The notes below the pieces were generated by a model, which saw only the letters and a list, made by a program, of their open reading frames with translations, was not told where the DNA came from and did no database searches. A DNA stretch of 59,204 bases, from NCBI RefSeq assembly GCF_000213175.1, contig NW_009799101.1, positions 2,279,972-2,339,175 on the forward strand. Reading direction: 5' to 3'. Below are positions 43,527 through 55,442 of the stretch, piece by piece (the first letter of the stretch is position 1; each line of letters starts with the position of its first letter). A program made the position numbers and the translations under genes. The DNA is from Neurospora tetrasperma FGSC 2508. Taxonomy: Eukaryota > Ascomycota > Sordariomycetes > Sordariales > Sordariaceae.

Positions 43527-46500
43527 ATGGTCTCAGCTGCCCTTAATGGCGCTGCCGCCAACGGCCGTGGTGTCTCTCCTGCCTCGTCCGTGGGAGGCTC
43601 TAATAGCTTTCCCAAGAGCAAGCGCTTCACCGACATCCCCTCTACCATCGACATTCCCGTCCAAGACCAAGATGACGAAGCTGTCGAAATCGACCTTGAA
43701 GTCCTCGCCGATGACCCGACCGAGCTCTGCACCCTTTTCGAGATGGAAGGCGCCGCCCGGACATATTGGATGACAGTGTCCCTTGCCTACGCCAAGCAGA
43801 AAAAGATCGACTTCGCCATCGAGATGCTCATTAAAGGAGCCAACGCCATGCAGGCCAACAACCCCAGGGAGAAGCTCAGTATCGTCTCAGCTCTCTGCTG
43901 GATGTATTTGTGGAAGAGCAGGGAGGCACCCAGGGTAGCCCCCGAGGGCGCCCTTGTCTCCGAAGCAAAGACCAAGGAATACTACCTCCAGCTCGCTACC
44001 CAGAGCCTCAACGAAGCTTCACGCATCAACCCAGCGTTCCCTCCGCTCTTCCTGGCTCGTGGTGTCCTCCAGCTTCTGAGGGCATCCCTCCAGCCACCAT
44101 CAAAGGCTCCCGGAGCAGTCGACCCCGAAAAGACCGAAACCCTGCGCGCCGCCCTTAAATCTTTCGACGATGCCCTCCGAGTTTCCAGCGGCAAGAACAT
44201 GCTTGCCGTTATTGGCAAGGCCCGCGCACTCTTCTCGCTTGGCAGATATGCCGACGCCTTGGTCGCCTATCAGGACGCCCTAGCCAGAGCCCCAGATCTC
44301 GTCGACCCCGACCCGCGAATTGGCATTGGCTGCTGCTTCTGGCAATTAGGATACAAGGATGACGCCAGGATTGCCTGGGAACGAGCTCTCGAGATCAATG
44401 CTGAGTCCAAGGTCGGCAACATTCTGCTAGGTCTTTACTACCTCGACGCGAGCGGACACGTCCCCATCAATAGCCCGGAATTCATCAAGCTGTACAAGAA
44501 GGCTATGACCGAGTACACACAAAAGTCCTACAAGCTTGACAAAGATCTTCCCCTCACATGTGCCACATTTGCCAGCTATTTCCTTTCGCGGAAGCAATTC
44601 GATCATGTGGAAGCTCTTGCCCACAAGGCCATACAGTTTACTGACGTCAACGCCATTGCGAGCGATGGTTGGTACCTGCTCGCGCGCAAAGAACATTACG
44701 CCAATAACCTCGAACGTGCCGCCGATTACTACCGTCGTGCGGATGACGCCCGAGGTGGCACTGAACGCGGCTACCTGCCGGCCAAGTTCGGTGCGGCGCA
44801 GCTGTCCGTCATCAAGAACGACCTAGGTGAAGCCAAACTTCGCCTCGAGAAGATGATTCAACAGTCTAAGAACTATGAAGCCATGATCCTGCTCGGCAAC
44901 TTGTATGCCGAGGAGGTTTTCGCCAACCAGTTTGCCCCGGTCAAGGAGGATAAGTCCGCCGAGGCAAAGAAGGCCATCGGCCTGCTGGAGAGCGTGCGGA
45001 CGGCGTGGAAGGATCCTAAGAAAAGCCTCGCGCCAGATGCCGCTGTGCTTCTTAACCTAGCCCGTCTCTATGAGACCGAGAACCCCGACAAGGCCCTCCA
45101 GTGCCTTCAGCAAGTCGAGCAGCTGGAGCTTGACCAGGTTCCCCAGTCAGAGCGCCCGGATGAAGTTGAGGGCGAAGCCGCTATCAAGGCTGCGCTCCGG
45201 AGGTTTCTCCCGCCGCAGCTGTTGAATAACATCGGCTGCTTCTACTACCAGGAAGAAAAGCACGAGCTTGCGAGCGAACTGTTTGAGGCTGCACTCAGCT
45301 CTTGCATGAGAATTGGTGAGACGGACGATGACACTGACACCGACGCCTTGGTTACCACCATCAGCTTCAATCTTGGCCGTAGTTACGAGGCTCGTGGCAT
45401 GTCTGAGAAGGCCGTTGAGGTGTATGAGGGCTTGCTGAAACGCCACGATGACTACACTGATGCTCGTATCAGGTTGGCCTACATCAAGCTTCGGAATAAC
45501 CCCGGCACCAAGGAAGGCCCGGATGCAGTCGCCAAGTTGTATCAAGAGAACTCTTCCGACCTTGAGGTGCGTGCTCTGTACGGCTGGTTTCTCGGGAAGC
45601 TTAGCTCCAGGAAGCGACCCAACAACATCGCCGAAGACCCAGAGCAACGCCATTACAAGCACACCCTGCAGAACTATGATAAGCATGACCGCTATGCTCT
45701 CGTTGGCATGGGCAATCTACACCTTATTTCTGCTAGGGAAATGCGTCGCGAGTCGGAGGCAGACAGGCAGAAGCGGAGTGCCGCCTATAGCCGTGCTGTT
45801 GAGTTCTTCGACAAGGCACTCCAGTTGGATCCCAAGAACGCATACGCAGCCCAGGGAATTGCTATTGCACTCGTGGAGGACAAGAAGGACTACAAGGGGG
45901 CATTGCAGATCTTCATCAAGGTTCGCGAGACCATCAAGGACGTCCACGTCTTTGTCAACTTGGGCCACATTTACGCCGAGTTGAAGCAGTTCACCAAGGC
46001 TATCGAAAGCTACGAGATCGCGCTTGGCAAGGAGGGCAAGGCAAAGGATGCCAACATTCTCTCATGCCTTGGTCGTACGTGGCTGAACAAGGGCCGCGCT
46101 GAGCGTAACCTGGACGCTTACAAGACAGCATTGGAGTATGCGCAGAAGGTACGTTGATTCCAACACCAAAGTTGAAGGCAGTGACTAACGCCTTTTCCAG
46201 ACCCTAGAAGTTGCCCCTGAGCAGGTCCACTTCAAGTTCAACGTTGCTTTTGTGCAGATCCAGCTCGCCTCGTTCATCAACGGTCTGCCTGAGCACCAGC
46301 GTACCTCTACCCAACTCGAGGAAGCTGCCTCTGGTCTCGAGTCCGCTATCACCGCCCTCGATGAGATCGCGGCCTCGGACCATCCACCTTATCCAAAGCA
46401 TGATATCGAGCAGCGTGCCAACATGGCTCGTAACACTCAACGTAAACAGCTCGAGCGTGCCCTCGCCTCCCAGCGGGACTACGAGTCAAAGAACAAGGAG

Positions 46501-47412
46501 AAGCTCCAACTAGCACTTGAGCAGAGACAAGTAGCACTCAAGAAGAAGGAGGAAGAGATTCGCAGGAAAGAGGAAGAGGAGCGCGAGCGCCAAGAGAAGA
46601 TCAAGCGCGAGAGAGAGGAGATCGCCGCCCGTGACCGCAAGTTAGCTGAGCAGAGAGCCGAGGAAGACCGACAGCGTAGGGAGGCCGAGATGACCACCGA
46701 CAGCGAGACCGGCGAAAAGATCAAGAGACAAAAGATTAAGAAGGCCAGCAGCACGCCTGCCAAGCGCGAGAGAGGTGGCGAGGAGCGGGAGCGGAAGGGC
46801 CGTGCTCAGAGGAAGAAGAAGACGAGCCGGAGGGACCGAGACAACGACGATAGTGACGGCTCAGGCTCGGATGCCGAAGAGGGCGGCAGGAAGAGCAGAC
46901 CACCCAAGAAGAAGCAGAGGCTTACCAGCAGGAAGACTGAGCCCACTGGCAAGTACAAGAGTGCCGAAATTGTGGTTGATAGTGATGAGAGCGACGAGCC
47001 TGGTATGGAGATGGATGCTCTCGAGAGGGCTGAGAGGGCCCTTGAGAAGAAGCAGAAACGCAGCCATTCTCCCCGTAGTGGTGGGGAGTACGATGATGAC
47101 GAGGATGAGCAATCCAGGAGGGGCAGGAGCCGGTCAGAGGAGAGTGTCGATCGGATGGAAATCGATGACTCCAAGGCCGATGTTGGTGGTGATGATGAGG
47201 AGGAAGAGGCCACAGTCTCAACAAGACGCCAGAACAAGCGATCGAGGAGAGGCAGGATCCTGGATGACGATGACGATGAAGACGAGGATGAGAGTGGAGC
47301 AGCCGCTGAGGCAGATGCGGAAGAGGGTGGTGATAAGGACGAAGTAAAGGAGGCGGCTGGCTCGCCTGCAGCTTCTCCTGCCAAGGCCGCCGCCAATGAT
47401 GACGAAGAGTAA
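43527..47412 (+). CDS. ctr9: CTR9, TPR subunit of the Paf1 transcription elongation complex
   Basis: Exons 43527-46148 and 46201-47412 encode 1277 residues; the 52-nt intron (GTACGT...CCAG) is phase 0. The start is in good context (TTCACAATGG). Beginning near residue 40 the first ~900 residues are tetratricopeptide repeats (for example AVIGKARALFSLGRYADALVAYQDALARAP, split here as ARALFSLGRYADALVAY and YAAQGIAIALVEDKKDYKGA), with the family motif CALWMYLW-like CWMYLWKS near 128. From about residue 935 comes a long charged coiled coil (RKQLERALASQRDYESK..., KKKEEEIRRKEEEERER) and from about 1040 an acidic/Ser- and Lys-rich disordered tail ending NDDEE. CTR9 scaffolds the nuclear Paf1 complex, which travels with RNA polymerase II and promotes H2B ubiquitination and H3K4/K36 methylation. 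Confidence 0.96.
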
Positions 47413-48117
47413 AACGCCAAGGGGGCGTGTGGACAAAGTTATGAGAATGCGTAAAAGGAGTTTAAGGGAGAAGAAGTGTTCACCGTTCACTTCGCATTGT
47501 CGATCTGCTTTTGATAATTTGTATAGCTTCGAGGTAGCTACACGGTAAAATGGTCATGAAAAAGGGCGTAATACATTTTCTTTCGGTTTCTGTCGATTTC
47601 GTTTCCAGGTCCCATGCTGTCTTGTCAGTTTGTGTATCAAGATCAATGTCTCTTACGTTCGCTAGTCCAAGGACTCGAAAATATCGCATGATGAGAAAGG
47701 GGCATGAAGGCACAGGGGCGGATTCCAAAATAACAGTAATGTTTTGTCTAGGAGCCAGTGTTATTTTCTTCCTCCTTCCTACTACATGGTAATATTATCT
47801 TGACATTTATTACAAGTCGCGGGCTTAATCGCGACCAGTTTCCTATGTCTTAATAAACCTGTGTTTTCGTTTCATCAAGTTCGTATTTCATATACATCGT
47901 TTTCGTTAGCACTAACTTTGATGAGACCAAGATGAACGAACAACTGGACATTTGCACATAGCTTTCATGGCATGATGTAAGCCTGATGCTAATTCAACCA
48001 TGAAAAAAAAAAAAAAAAAGTAGAAGAAAAAAACAAAAAGAAACCCGGGAGATTCTCCCTAGGTAATGGGCCGGAGATGAGAGTTCGTGAGAGAAATGAC
48101 AAAACGAAAAAAGAGAA
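47413..48117. other. Intergenic between ctr9 and tRNA-Glu
   Basis: This holds the ctr9 3' untranslated region. A15-type run at 48003-48019 and other A-rich tracts precede the tRNA. No coding sequence is evident. Confidence 0.5.
48107..48112 (-). terminator. Pol III terminator of tRNA-Glu
   Basis: A T6 run on the minus strand, five bases past the tRNA 3' end. Confidence 0.75.
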
Positions 48118-48189
48118 CTCCGGTACGGGGAATCGAACCCCGAGCTTCGCGGTGAAAACGCGATATGTTAACCGTTACACTATACCGGA
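48118..48189 (-). tRNA. tRNA-Glu(TTC)
   Basis: Minus strand: acceptor TCCGGTA pairs with TACCGGA and is followed by discriminator G. The D arm GTG...CAT is the short form usual for tRNA-Glu. Anticodon stem TCGCG/CGCGA encloses TTTTCAC, giving anticodon TTC. The T arm is CGGGG-TTCGATT-CCCCG. Length is 72 nt, no intron, and it closely resembles yeast tRNA-Glu. Confidence 0.96.
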
Positions 48190-49447
48190 TCTTGTTGCCA
48201 ATTAGGGCTTACGTTATAGCCTATAGAGAGCAAATGATGTGCTCCACTACTCCGCGTTAGTCGCGCCGGCTTGGTTCGTTGTACGCCCGGACGTTTCCCA
48301 GTTTCCGTACAAGAAACACCCTATATGCACGAATCGTCAGGCTTCCAGCGAGCTTCACTTTGTACAGAGTGTATCTGTATAACAATGTCCGTTCACACAA
48401 CACCATTCACCAATCCGCAACGTTCACCATCAATAAATCGGGTGATAGAGCCTCCAAGAAAGCAACCTTCACTCACGTCACTTTATCTTATTCTTTTGGG
48501 AATTGTTCCTTGCTTGAAATTTTTTTTCTCTTGTTCTTGTCCTCGGTTTCACCGAATAATGCCTCCTGTTCACCCATACCCCTACCTCTCTCATCCAACC
48601 AAAAGCCGCGAAACTCGCCAGGCACATGTCGGTCTGCCGTCCCTGTACATGATATGACACCCTACATAAACCATGCTTCCTCATTATCGCTCTCCTTCTC
48701 CTCCTCCGAGGGTTTCTTCAGAGGCAGACCTTAGAAAAGGGGTATCCATGTCAAAGTTGCATGTCTGGCAGGCAGATAACCCTCCAGCCCTCTTGTCTAT
48801 CGGGTATTGGTAACACGCACGCCCTCACACTTGACACAACCAGATTTCAGCAATGGCCCATTATGCCAGCGGTTGGAGTACGAGGGCAGATCCGAAAATG
48901 CAGGACGATAAAGCCATACGAGACACAGCATAGATTGAAATATGAGAGGCCAAGAGGCCATCAGGCCAGCGCAACCTTGAGGAAACACAGCACAACAACA
49001 ATCAGATGCCTGTCATGTACCGAAAGAGAGGCGGTCAAGGATCCGAAACGTTCTGTGAGTGAGTGAGTAAGTGAAGGAGGGTCACTGACTTTTCACAGAT
49101 GGTAACAGCAGCGACAACCGGCAGCGACAAGAATGCATTGTCCATTTGGTTTTGTCGGCCCCTCCCTTTTTCCACAAACACCAGATAGCAAAGGGTACCG
49201 GAATGCAAGGAACACCAAAAGGATCACGCGGACACTTAAGCTGTCGTTTTGCAGCTGCAGTTGTGTCGAGGCACTCCTTCTGCGTCGCCTGCTCTGCATT
49301 TTGTACCTTTCGTAATGTCGATACAGTTCAGGTCATATTACCATATCAGAACTCTTGTGCTGCCATTCAAGACAGGGAAAGTCAAGTCCAGGCAAGTCAA
49401 AGCTCGGGAATTCTCTGTCAGCCAAGGTTTGGGATCTTGTGAGAGTC

Positions 49448-49525
49448 GAGAGTGACTGACTAGCTTGACTTGACTGCCATGACTGCTTACCGCAAACTCT
49501 CAGTCAGTCACTCAGTCAGTCGGCC
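49448..49525. repeat. GTCA/TGAC-type repeats with inverted arms
   Basis: GAGAGTGACTGACT at 49448-49461 is opposed by AGTCAGTCACTC at 49502-49513; further CAGTCAGT units follow. This could form a 12-bp hairpin with a 40-base loop. Confidence 0.6.
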
Positions 49526-52183
49526 AATCAGTTAGGAGTCCTGTCTACCTGTCTGCCTCAGCTGCCTCGCCGGCACAATCTGACAGTTATCTTGAACAGA
49601 TGTATCTCGTGGTACCTTCCTGCTGCCCGTCTGTTTCTCACACATTGTCCAACAAGGTTGTCATCAAGCAGAGACGAGCCGGGGGCGGGGGGAAGAGACA
49701 TAGAAAAAGGCCAGCCTGTGTTCAGACAGTACTCTGGGTGGATGGATGGATGATTTTGGGTCTGATGGAATGGGATTCTTGTTGCTTACTCCAGATCATA
49801 CCGCTTTGTCGTTTTCCTTGAGGTGCCGCCTGAGGTGGAGGTGGAGGTCAGAACAGGGTGAGAGATGAATCCCAAAACTCAACCCGGGTCAATAAACTCC
49901 ATTCCGCGCGTGTCCAGTGCCTCTCACCCATTCTGCCATCGTCTTTCCCTTTCTTCCTACCTTCCTTCTGTGGCCGTTCGGTAACATTGGAGGGTAAACA
50001 GGCAATATCTTTCCCACTCGCCCGAGTCCATCGCTCCACGCCGCCGCCGCAGCTGCCACCACCAGCGTGGTGACAGAACAAGCGGTCTGTCAGCGATCGG
50101 GAACCGCTTGTTTCACTGGTATATGGCCGAAAATGGATTATCCCGGCATCTTTTGTTGCCGAGACGAGCATGCGCGCCCGGGACAAGGACAACTTTCGCT
50201 GGAGATCTGTGCCACCAGAAGATCGGATGGGTGACAGCAGCGTCAAAAGCAGCGTCAAAAGCAGCAAGCGACATGAGTAGGCTGCCGTGTCGTGTCATGC
50301 CGTGATGTATGTCTCTGGTGTCGTAACCCCCCAAGAAGATGTTTGGTTGAGTAAGGGAGTTAGTTGGCCCGGCCCACTGGCGGACGGCCTGTTATGGACT
50401 GCCCCGTCCTGCTGCGTCAGGGTGTTACAATGGAGTGGCAAGATCTCGCGCAAGCAAATCGAAAACCTGAGGAGTGTCGTTGAAATCGAAAGGGAGGGAA
50501 AGAAGCATGACGCTTGTCTCGCTTGACGACGGAGGGGTCTAGAGCCAATCAGGAGGGCGGGGAGATGTCAGAGATCTCGGAGCCGGGAGTTGCGGGCCAA
50601 ATCTCTCCGAAACGTCTTTGAGAAGGAGCAGATAGTTCATGGAGAAGGAACATAGCCGCACACGCGGTATTCGGACAGGAGTTGAGGCAATTGGTACCCA
50701 ACCAAGCCTTTACCCATGCAGTCGTTGACGGGCTCTGGTGCAACTACCATATGCCTTCTTTCTCTCTGTGCCGCTTCTCGTCAGACAAAGAGAATCACAA
50801 ACTGGTTTCCTCGTGCTAGAGACGTCGACACAAACTGTCAACAGTCGCTTGGCAAGACGCGGGTTGCGGGAACCTCCTCCAACTAGAACAACGGCGGAAA
50901 CTCGCGGCAGCGAAACCTTCCTCCCTTGAGCACACCGCAATTCTGGCCCCAGGACCACTCTTGTGGCTCTCTTCCCTGTTCCAATAGCTCCCAACTTGAA
51001 AAGATGTGCTGAAAGCATAAGACAGAAATTGTCTTGTATGACACGCCAGTTCCCGTCTGTCTTAGCTGGACCTTGTTCTCGGTAGAAGGAGTCATGTAGC
51101 ACTCCGGCTGCCTGGGGCCTAGCTTTTGCCAGCCACAGTAATCCATGACTTCACTCGAGTGCTGGCGCTTCTTGCCTTTTGCGCCAAACGTGGTTGTCGC
51201 CGTGGTAGATTGCGGGAATTATGGTCAGGCTCTGGCCATGACCAGAGAATGGCTGCGAAAGTTGCAATGTTCTAGACGGCCCTGCCACTGACGGTATTGA
51301 CAGGCTTGTGAGACATATACCTCTACATTGCCACGTTCCAACAAGATAATACTTCTCTACTAACACAAGGAAAGCCGTGTGCTGTATGATGGCCGCCGGT
51401 GACAGTTTCGCGTGACAAGCGGTCGGGAATCGTGAGGTATAATGAGATTCTCATTAGAAAACAAACTTTTCTCTTGTAAAACAAACCAAAGAAAATGGAA
51501 GGTTTTTTGTCATATTTTTGATGGGGGGTTGGATTAGAAGAAGGTGAGAATGAATCCAAAAAAGAAGAAGATAGAAAATTGAGTGTCTGTTTGCAGGTTT
51601 CCGTCACTCTGGGACTGCAAGTAACTCCTTTAAGTGTTGAGGAGGGGGGAGGTGGAAGACAGCACCTGCCCGACAGGTTCTTTTGCAAAAACCAGACGCA
51701 GCTGCAACCCACCGACCCACTCGCAGACCTCCCCGGCCTCTACGAATCATGGTCATTGAGGAAGCAATCGATAGAATTACATGATGAATGTAAGTGGTTG
51801 TTGCTATTCGGTGATAAGAAAAAGGACAAAGAAAAGGAAGACCAACGCCAAATTGACAGAACTCACCACAAGCAGTGGAAAAAGCTCAGCGAGGGCATCG
51901 TCGGATTACAAACCCGAATATTTAAGTGAGGAATGGGAACAGGAGTGAGAGTTCTACCCAAAGGAAGCACAACGTGTGGCTTTTAGAGGTTAGCAGATTT
52001 GGAAAAGAGAGCACCGAAGGAGGCTTCAGGCCTGAGCTTTTGGATTGGCTGTGAAGGGATGAAAATGACTAGTAATGGCTTCAAAAGAGAGCCGCCCGGG
52101 GTCAGGGAATGGCTCATCCTGTACAAGAGGTATCGTGGTGGGTTATATTTTCGGAAATCGTTGGCTTGCGCCACAAATTGTCC

Positions 52184-52219
52184 TTTTTTTTTTTTTCTTC
52201 TTTTTTTTTTTTTTTTTTA
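52184..52219. repeat. Poly-T tract
   Basis: About 35 nearly uninterrupted T (one CTTC break), ending in TTTAGG. Confidence 0.8.
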
Positions 52220-54193
52220 GGCATGAGGGGTCCGGGCAGTCATGGTTTGTATGGTAGATCTGGGTGATGTAGGTGAGAACTGATGCATGCAGAGATTCTG
52301 TACCCAACGTCCGGCGGGCGGAAGACACTGAGCATTCTACCGTAACATGGTATTTTGCTGACGATCTGTTGCGTCTTGTTCAGTTTCAGTTAAATGGATC
52401 AATCATAGTGGTGAAGATTAAAGTTATGGATGTCCTTATTGTTCTTGTACATAATATGTTAATGATATGATAGCAAACCAAGTTCATACCGGTGATAGTA
52501 AGAAATATAAAACCTGGTGATGAGAGCAAAGTAACCGTGGCAATGATGCCAACATGCGGTTGAATATACATCGAAAAAATTCAAAAAAGTATCACTTCTC
52601 ATCCATTATTTGCTTGCAGTTCTACGAGACTTTTCGAACCCCACACGTCGACATGTGCAGCCAGAGGTAGAGGTATGCAAGCCATAGAAGCATCGATATC
52701 GGACATACAGATGATGCGAGTTTATGCATAGAAGTAGGTATGTAAGCACCGAGAAAGAGCGCCCCTCAATTCCATCAGGCAATGTCGAGAGGTCTGGTTG
52801 TCATCCATTTTCTCGCCAGCTGTCTCTGGGACGGGCGCCCCTTCGCAACCTCGGAACAATAAAGCATCAGAGATAGGAAGAAACAGGGGCCTGAACCCCA
52901 TGAACAGACATCAAAGAACTCCCCGTCATGGCAACAAGCATGCTTTGGTATCCAACCTACCTGAAGGACCAGTTTCCGATGCCAGACATGGATGGAATCT
53001 GGGCAAGGTCCGACGTGTTCGGTTTCGATGCATGTACCCATCTACCTTGACCCATCCCCACCATCCAACCCGGTAGGTAACCCATAACCCACAAAGTATC
53101 CATTTTGTTCACACAATCATCATTCATTCATGTTCTAGCCCAGTCCAGTCCAGCCGCCCACACTCGCCCACACTCGTACACATACACCTCGAGCAAACAG
53201 ACCCTTGCTCGGTTTGACGCTTTTGTGTCCCCAAGGCCCAGATAATCCTTTGATGCATGTCTTGACGTCCAACATCTGGGGCGGGCTTGGTGAGCCTGGT
53301 CCTAGAAAATGGCTTACATGCACTGGTAGCGGTAACAGAGGATACCACGTCCATGGTTCATGTAGGGTAGCAACTGGTAGAAGAATGATGCCCGTTGTCA
53401 CTGTCCATCTTCTTTTACTAGCCAAAACTACCTACAATTACGGGCAAATCGTGACTTGACTTGTTCGCGCACAGTGACTTTGCGGGTTCGAAAACACTAG
53501 GTGGGTTTTATACAACCTGAACTGCCTGCTGTCTATCTTCTTTCTACCTGCCTGCCTGACTCTCATCACAGTCCACAGAGTATGCAGGATGGAAAACGTG
53601 AAGCGGGTAACATATTATCAACGAACAAATCACTCCTGGAGAAGATCAACCGAGAGGTTGTCAGAAGTGTGTTGTTTACGCTATGCTTGAGTAACTAATC
53701 TAAGCAACTAAGACTAGTAGTTTTGATAACCTGCTTCATCCCCCATACATGTTTTCGCTCCGTTTTGTTCCATCACGACTTACGCCACCACGACATAGCC
53801 GCGTCGCCAAAAGGGCCACTGCATTACACCATAGCGATTCTCGTCAGTGTCGAAAAGCCATCGAGAAAATTCACTCAACGTGTTGTCAGGGACGACAGGG
53901 GCGCCGCGTTCTAGCCCCGATGGATATCTATCCAAGCCGAAACGCCAAATACGCTGTGAATAATCGTAGGGTATAATCTGCCACCCAAAATGCCATCCTA
54001 AAGAAGGATGTGCCAAAAGAAAAAAAAATTTGAAAAAAAAAAATAAAAATTGAAGCAGGGACAGAAAGAACCAGATGACTTAATCCCTTGCTGTCAAATG
54101 CTGTCCAGAACTCCTACCATGCCGTGACATAAGATTCTCAAGAAAAGATATTAAGCGCTTGGGGGGGAAAATGGCTGTGACGGCCCCGAGAGG

Positions 54194-55442
54194 TTAAATG
54201 CTGGCGTGGTGCCCATGGCCATGTCCATGCCCATAGCTTTGGTAACGAGAATCCATTTCATAAGACTCGGAGCTCTCCCGGCTGCTGTAATCAAGGACGC
54301 CTCTGTCGCTCATGGGGGTGGCATATTGCGGTGGTCGGACATCCGCGTCAGATTCCGGGCAATTGAGAAGGTGGTTGATTGAGGGCTCGACACTGACGCT
54401 GCGGCGGCTGGGCACGCCACGGCCTGGACCTGAGCGGCTGTAGTGTCTCGTGTGGGAAACCGAAACCGGTCGAGTTCGGCGGGCGATGGGTGACGAGTTG
54501 GGACGATAATGCTTCGCGGCCTCGGTTTCGGCCTTTGCCTGTTCGATGAGGAGGGGGACTTTGCGGCGACGGGCGTTGATGAACCAGTTCGAGATTTGAT
54601 CTGAAAAGCCAACAGTCAGTAAAGTGGTACTTACGAAGGAGACGCTGTCGGATTGTCTTACTCATCTGCATGTTTGTTTCTCTCATCATTTTTTGCTTCT
54701 CATCTTCGGTCGGATAGGGATGGTTTAGATGGCCGTACAGCCAAGCGTACAGCTTCTCCGTAACCTCCTTGGGAAGATTACCACGTCTCTTGTTCTTGCC
54801 CCCATCGCCGCCCCGAGGGCTCACCGCAGAATCAGAGTGGCCCCCCCAAGGATGATCATAGTGCAAGCGCTCGCTGCGGGCACGCTGTTCGTAGAAATTC
54901 TGCTGGGATCCGGGTTGAGGGAAGGGCCCATGACGGTGTTCTAGTGGGGGGTAGTAGGAGTCTTGAGGATACCCGTGAGGAGGGTAGCTATCCTGACGGT
55001 ATATGGACTGATGTTGGCCATACTGAGGGTAGCCACGCCGTGGCTCGCTGTTTTGATGATAGCCGTTGTGTTGAGCAAAAGCGTCCGACGGTGGCAGACG
55101 CGGAAGCGGGCCATCTAGATAGGTACGTGCTCCGGGATCTTGCTGGCCATGACTATGTTGCGGAAAGACATTGATACTGGGGCTAGAGCCCGTTGTTGGC
55201 AGACGATCAGTGGTGTATCCTTGGGAGTTTCCACCATCAATAGTATCCTTGTGCGCCTGAGATTGCCGGCGCCCATAGTCCATGTCCAGCTTATCAAAAT
55301 CTGGAATAATGGACCGGATGGGTGGCAGTGCTGAGCCAGGAGATGGAAGCGACCGCGGGTCGCTCTGTGAGCTACTCACGTTCAGGCCATGCATTGTCTG
55401 AGGCTGGTGGTGCGGTGGACGGTGATAGAATGATGTCGCCAT
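54194..55442 (-). CDS. bek-1: TALE-class homeobox transcription factor
   Basis: Minus-strand exons 55442-54662 and 54600-54194 encode 395 residues; the 61-nt intron (GTAAGA...TCAG) is phase 1 and cuts the homeodomain just before helix 3. Residues 1-210 are Pro/Gln/Tyr/His-rich and disordered. The homeodomain spans about 217-276: NKRRGNLPKEVTEKLYAWLY, then the three-residue TALE extension around HLNHPYPTEDEK, and the recognition helix NQISNWFINARRR (266-273), the KN/PBC-type core. The C-terminus is Ser/Arg-rich and ends in a GHGHGHGHH repeat. Related proteins (yeast Cup9/Tos8, fungal developmental homeobox factors) bind DNA in the nucleus. The symbol is tentative: I recall N. crassa bek-1, needed for normal fruiting bodies, lying near pacC. 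A TATAAAA motif on the minus strand at 55770-55776 lies about 330 bases upstream. Confidence 0.9.

Larger units (their letters stand above)
48190..54193. other. 6 kb without a supported gene
   Basis: This is the largest gap. Many short frames (up to 151 codons) occur on both strands without domains. The best candidate, near 51695-51929, includes a GTAAGT donor and is discussed as a finding. There are GTCA-type repeats near 49441-49525, two 12-base copies of AGCGTCAAAAGC at about 50237-50261, a T-tract at 52184-52219 and A-tracts near 54020-54050. The right end is the homeobox gene 3' flank. Base composition is like the rest, so it is not RIP-decayed DNA. Confidence 0.45.
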
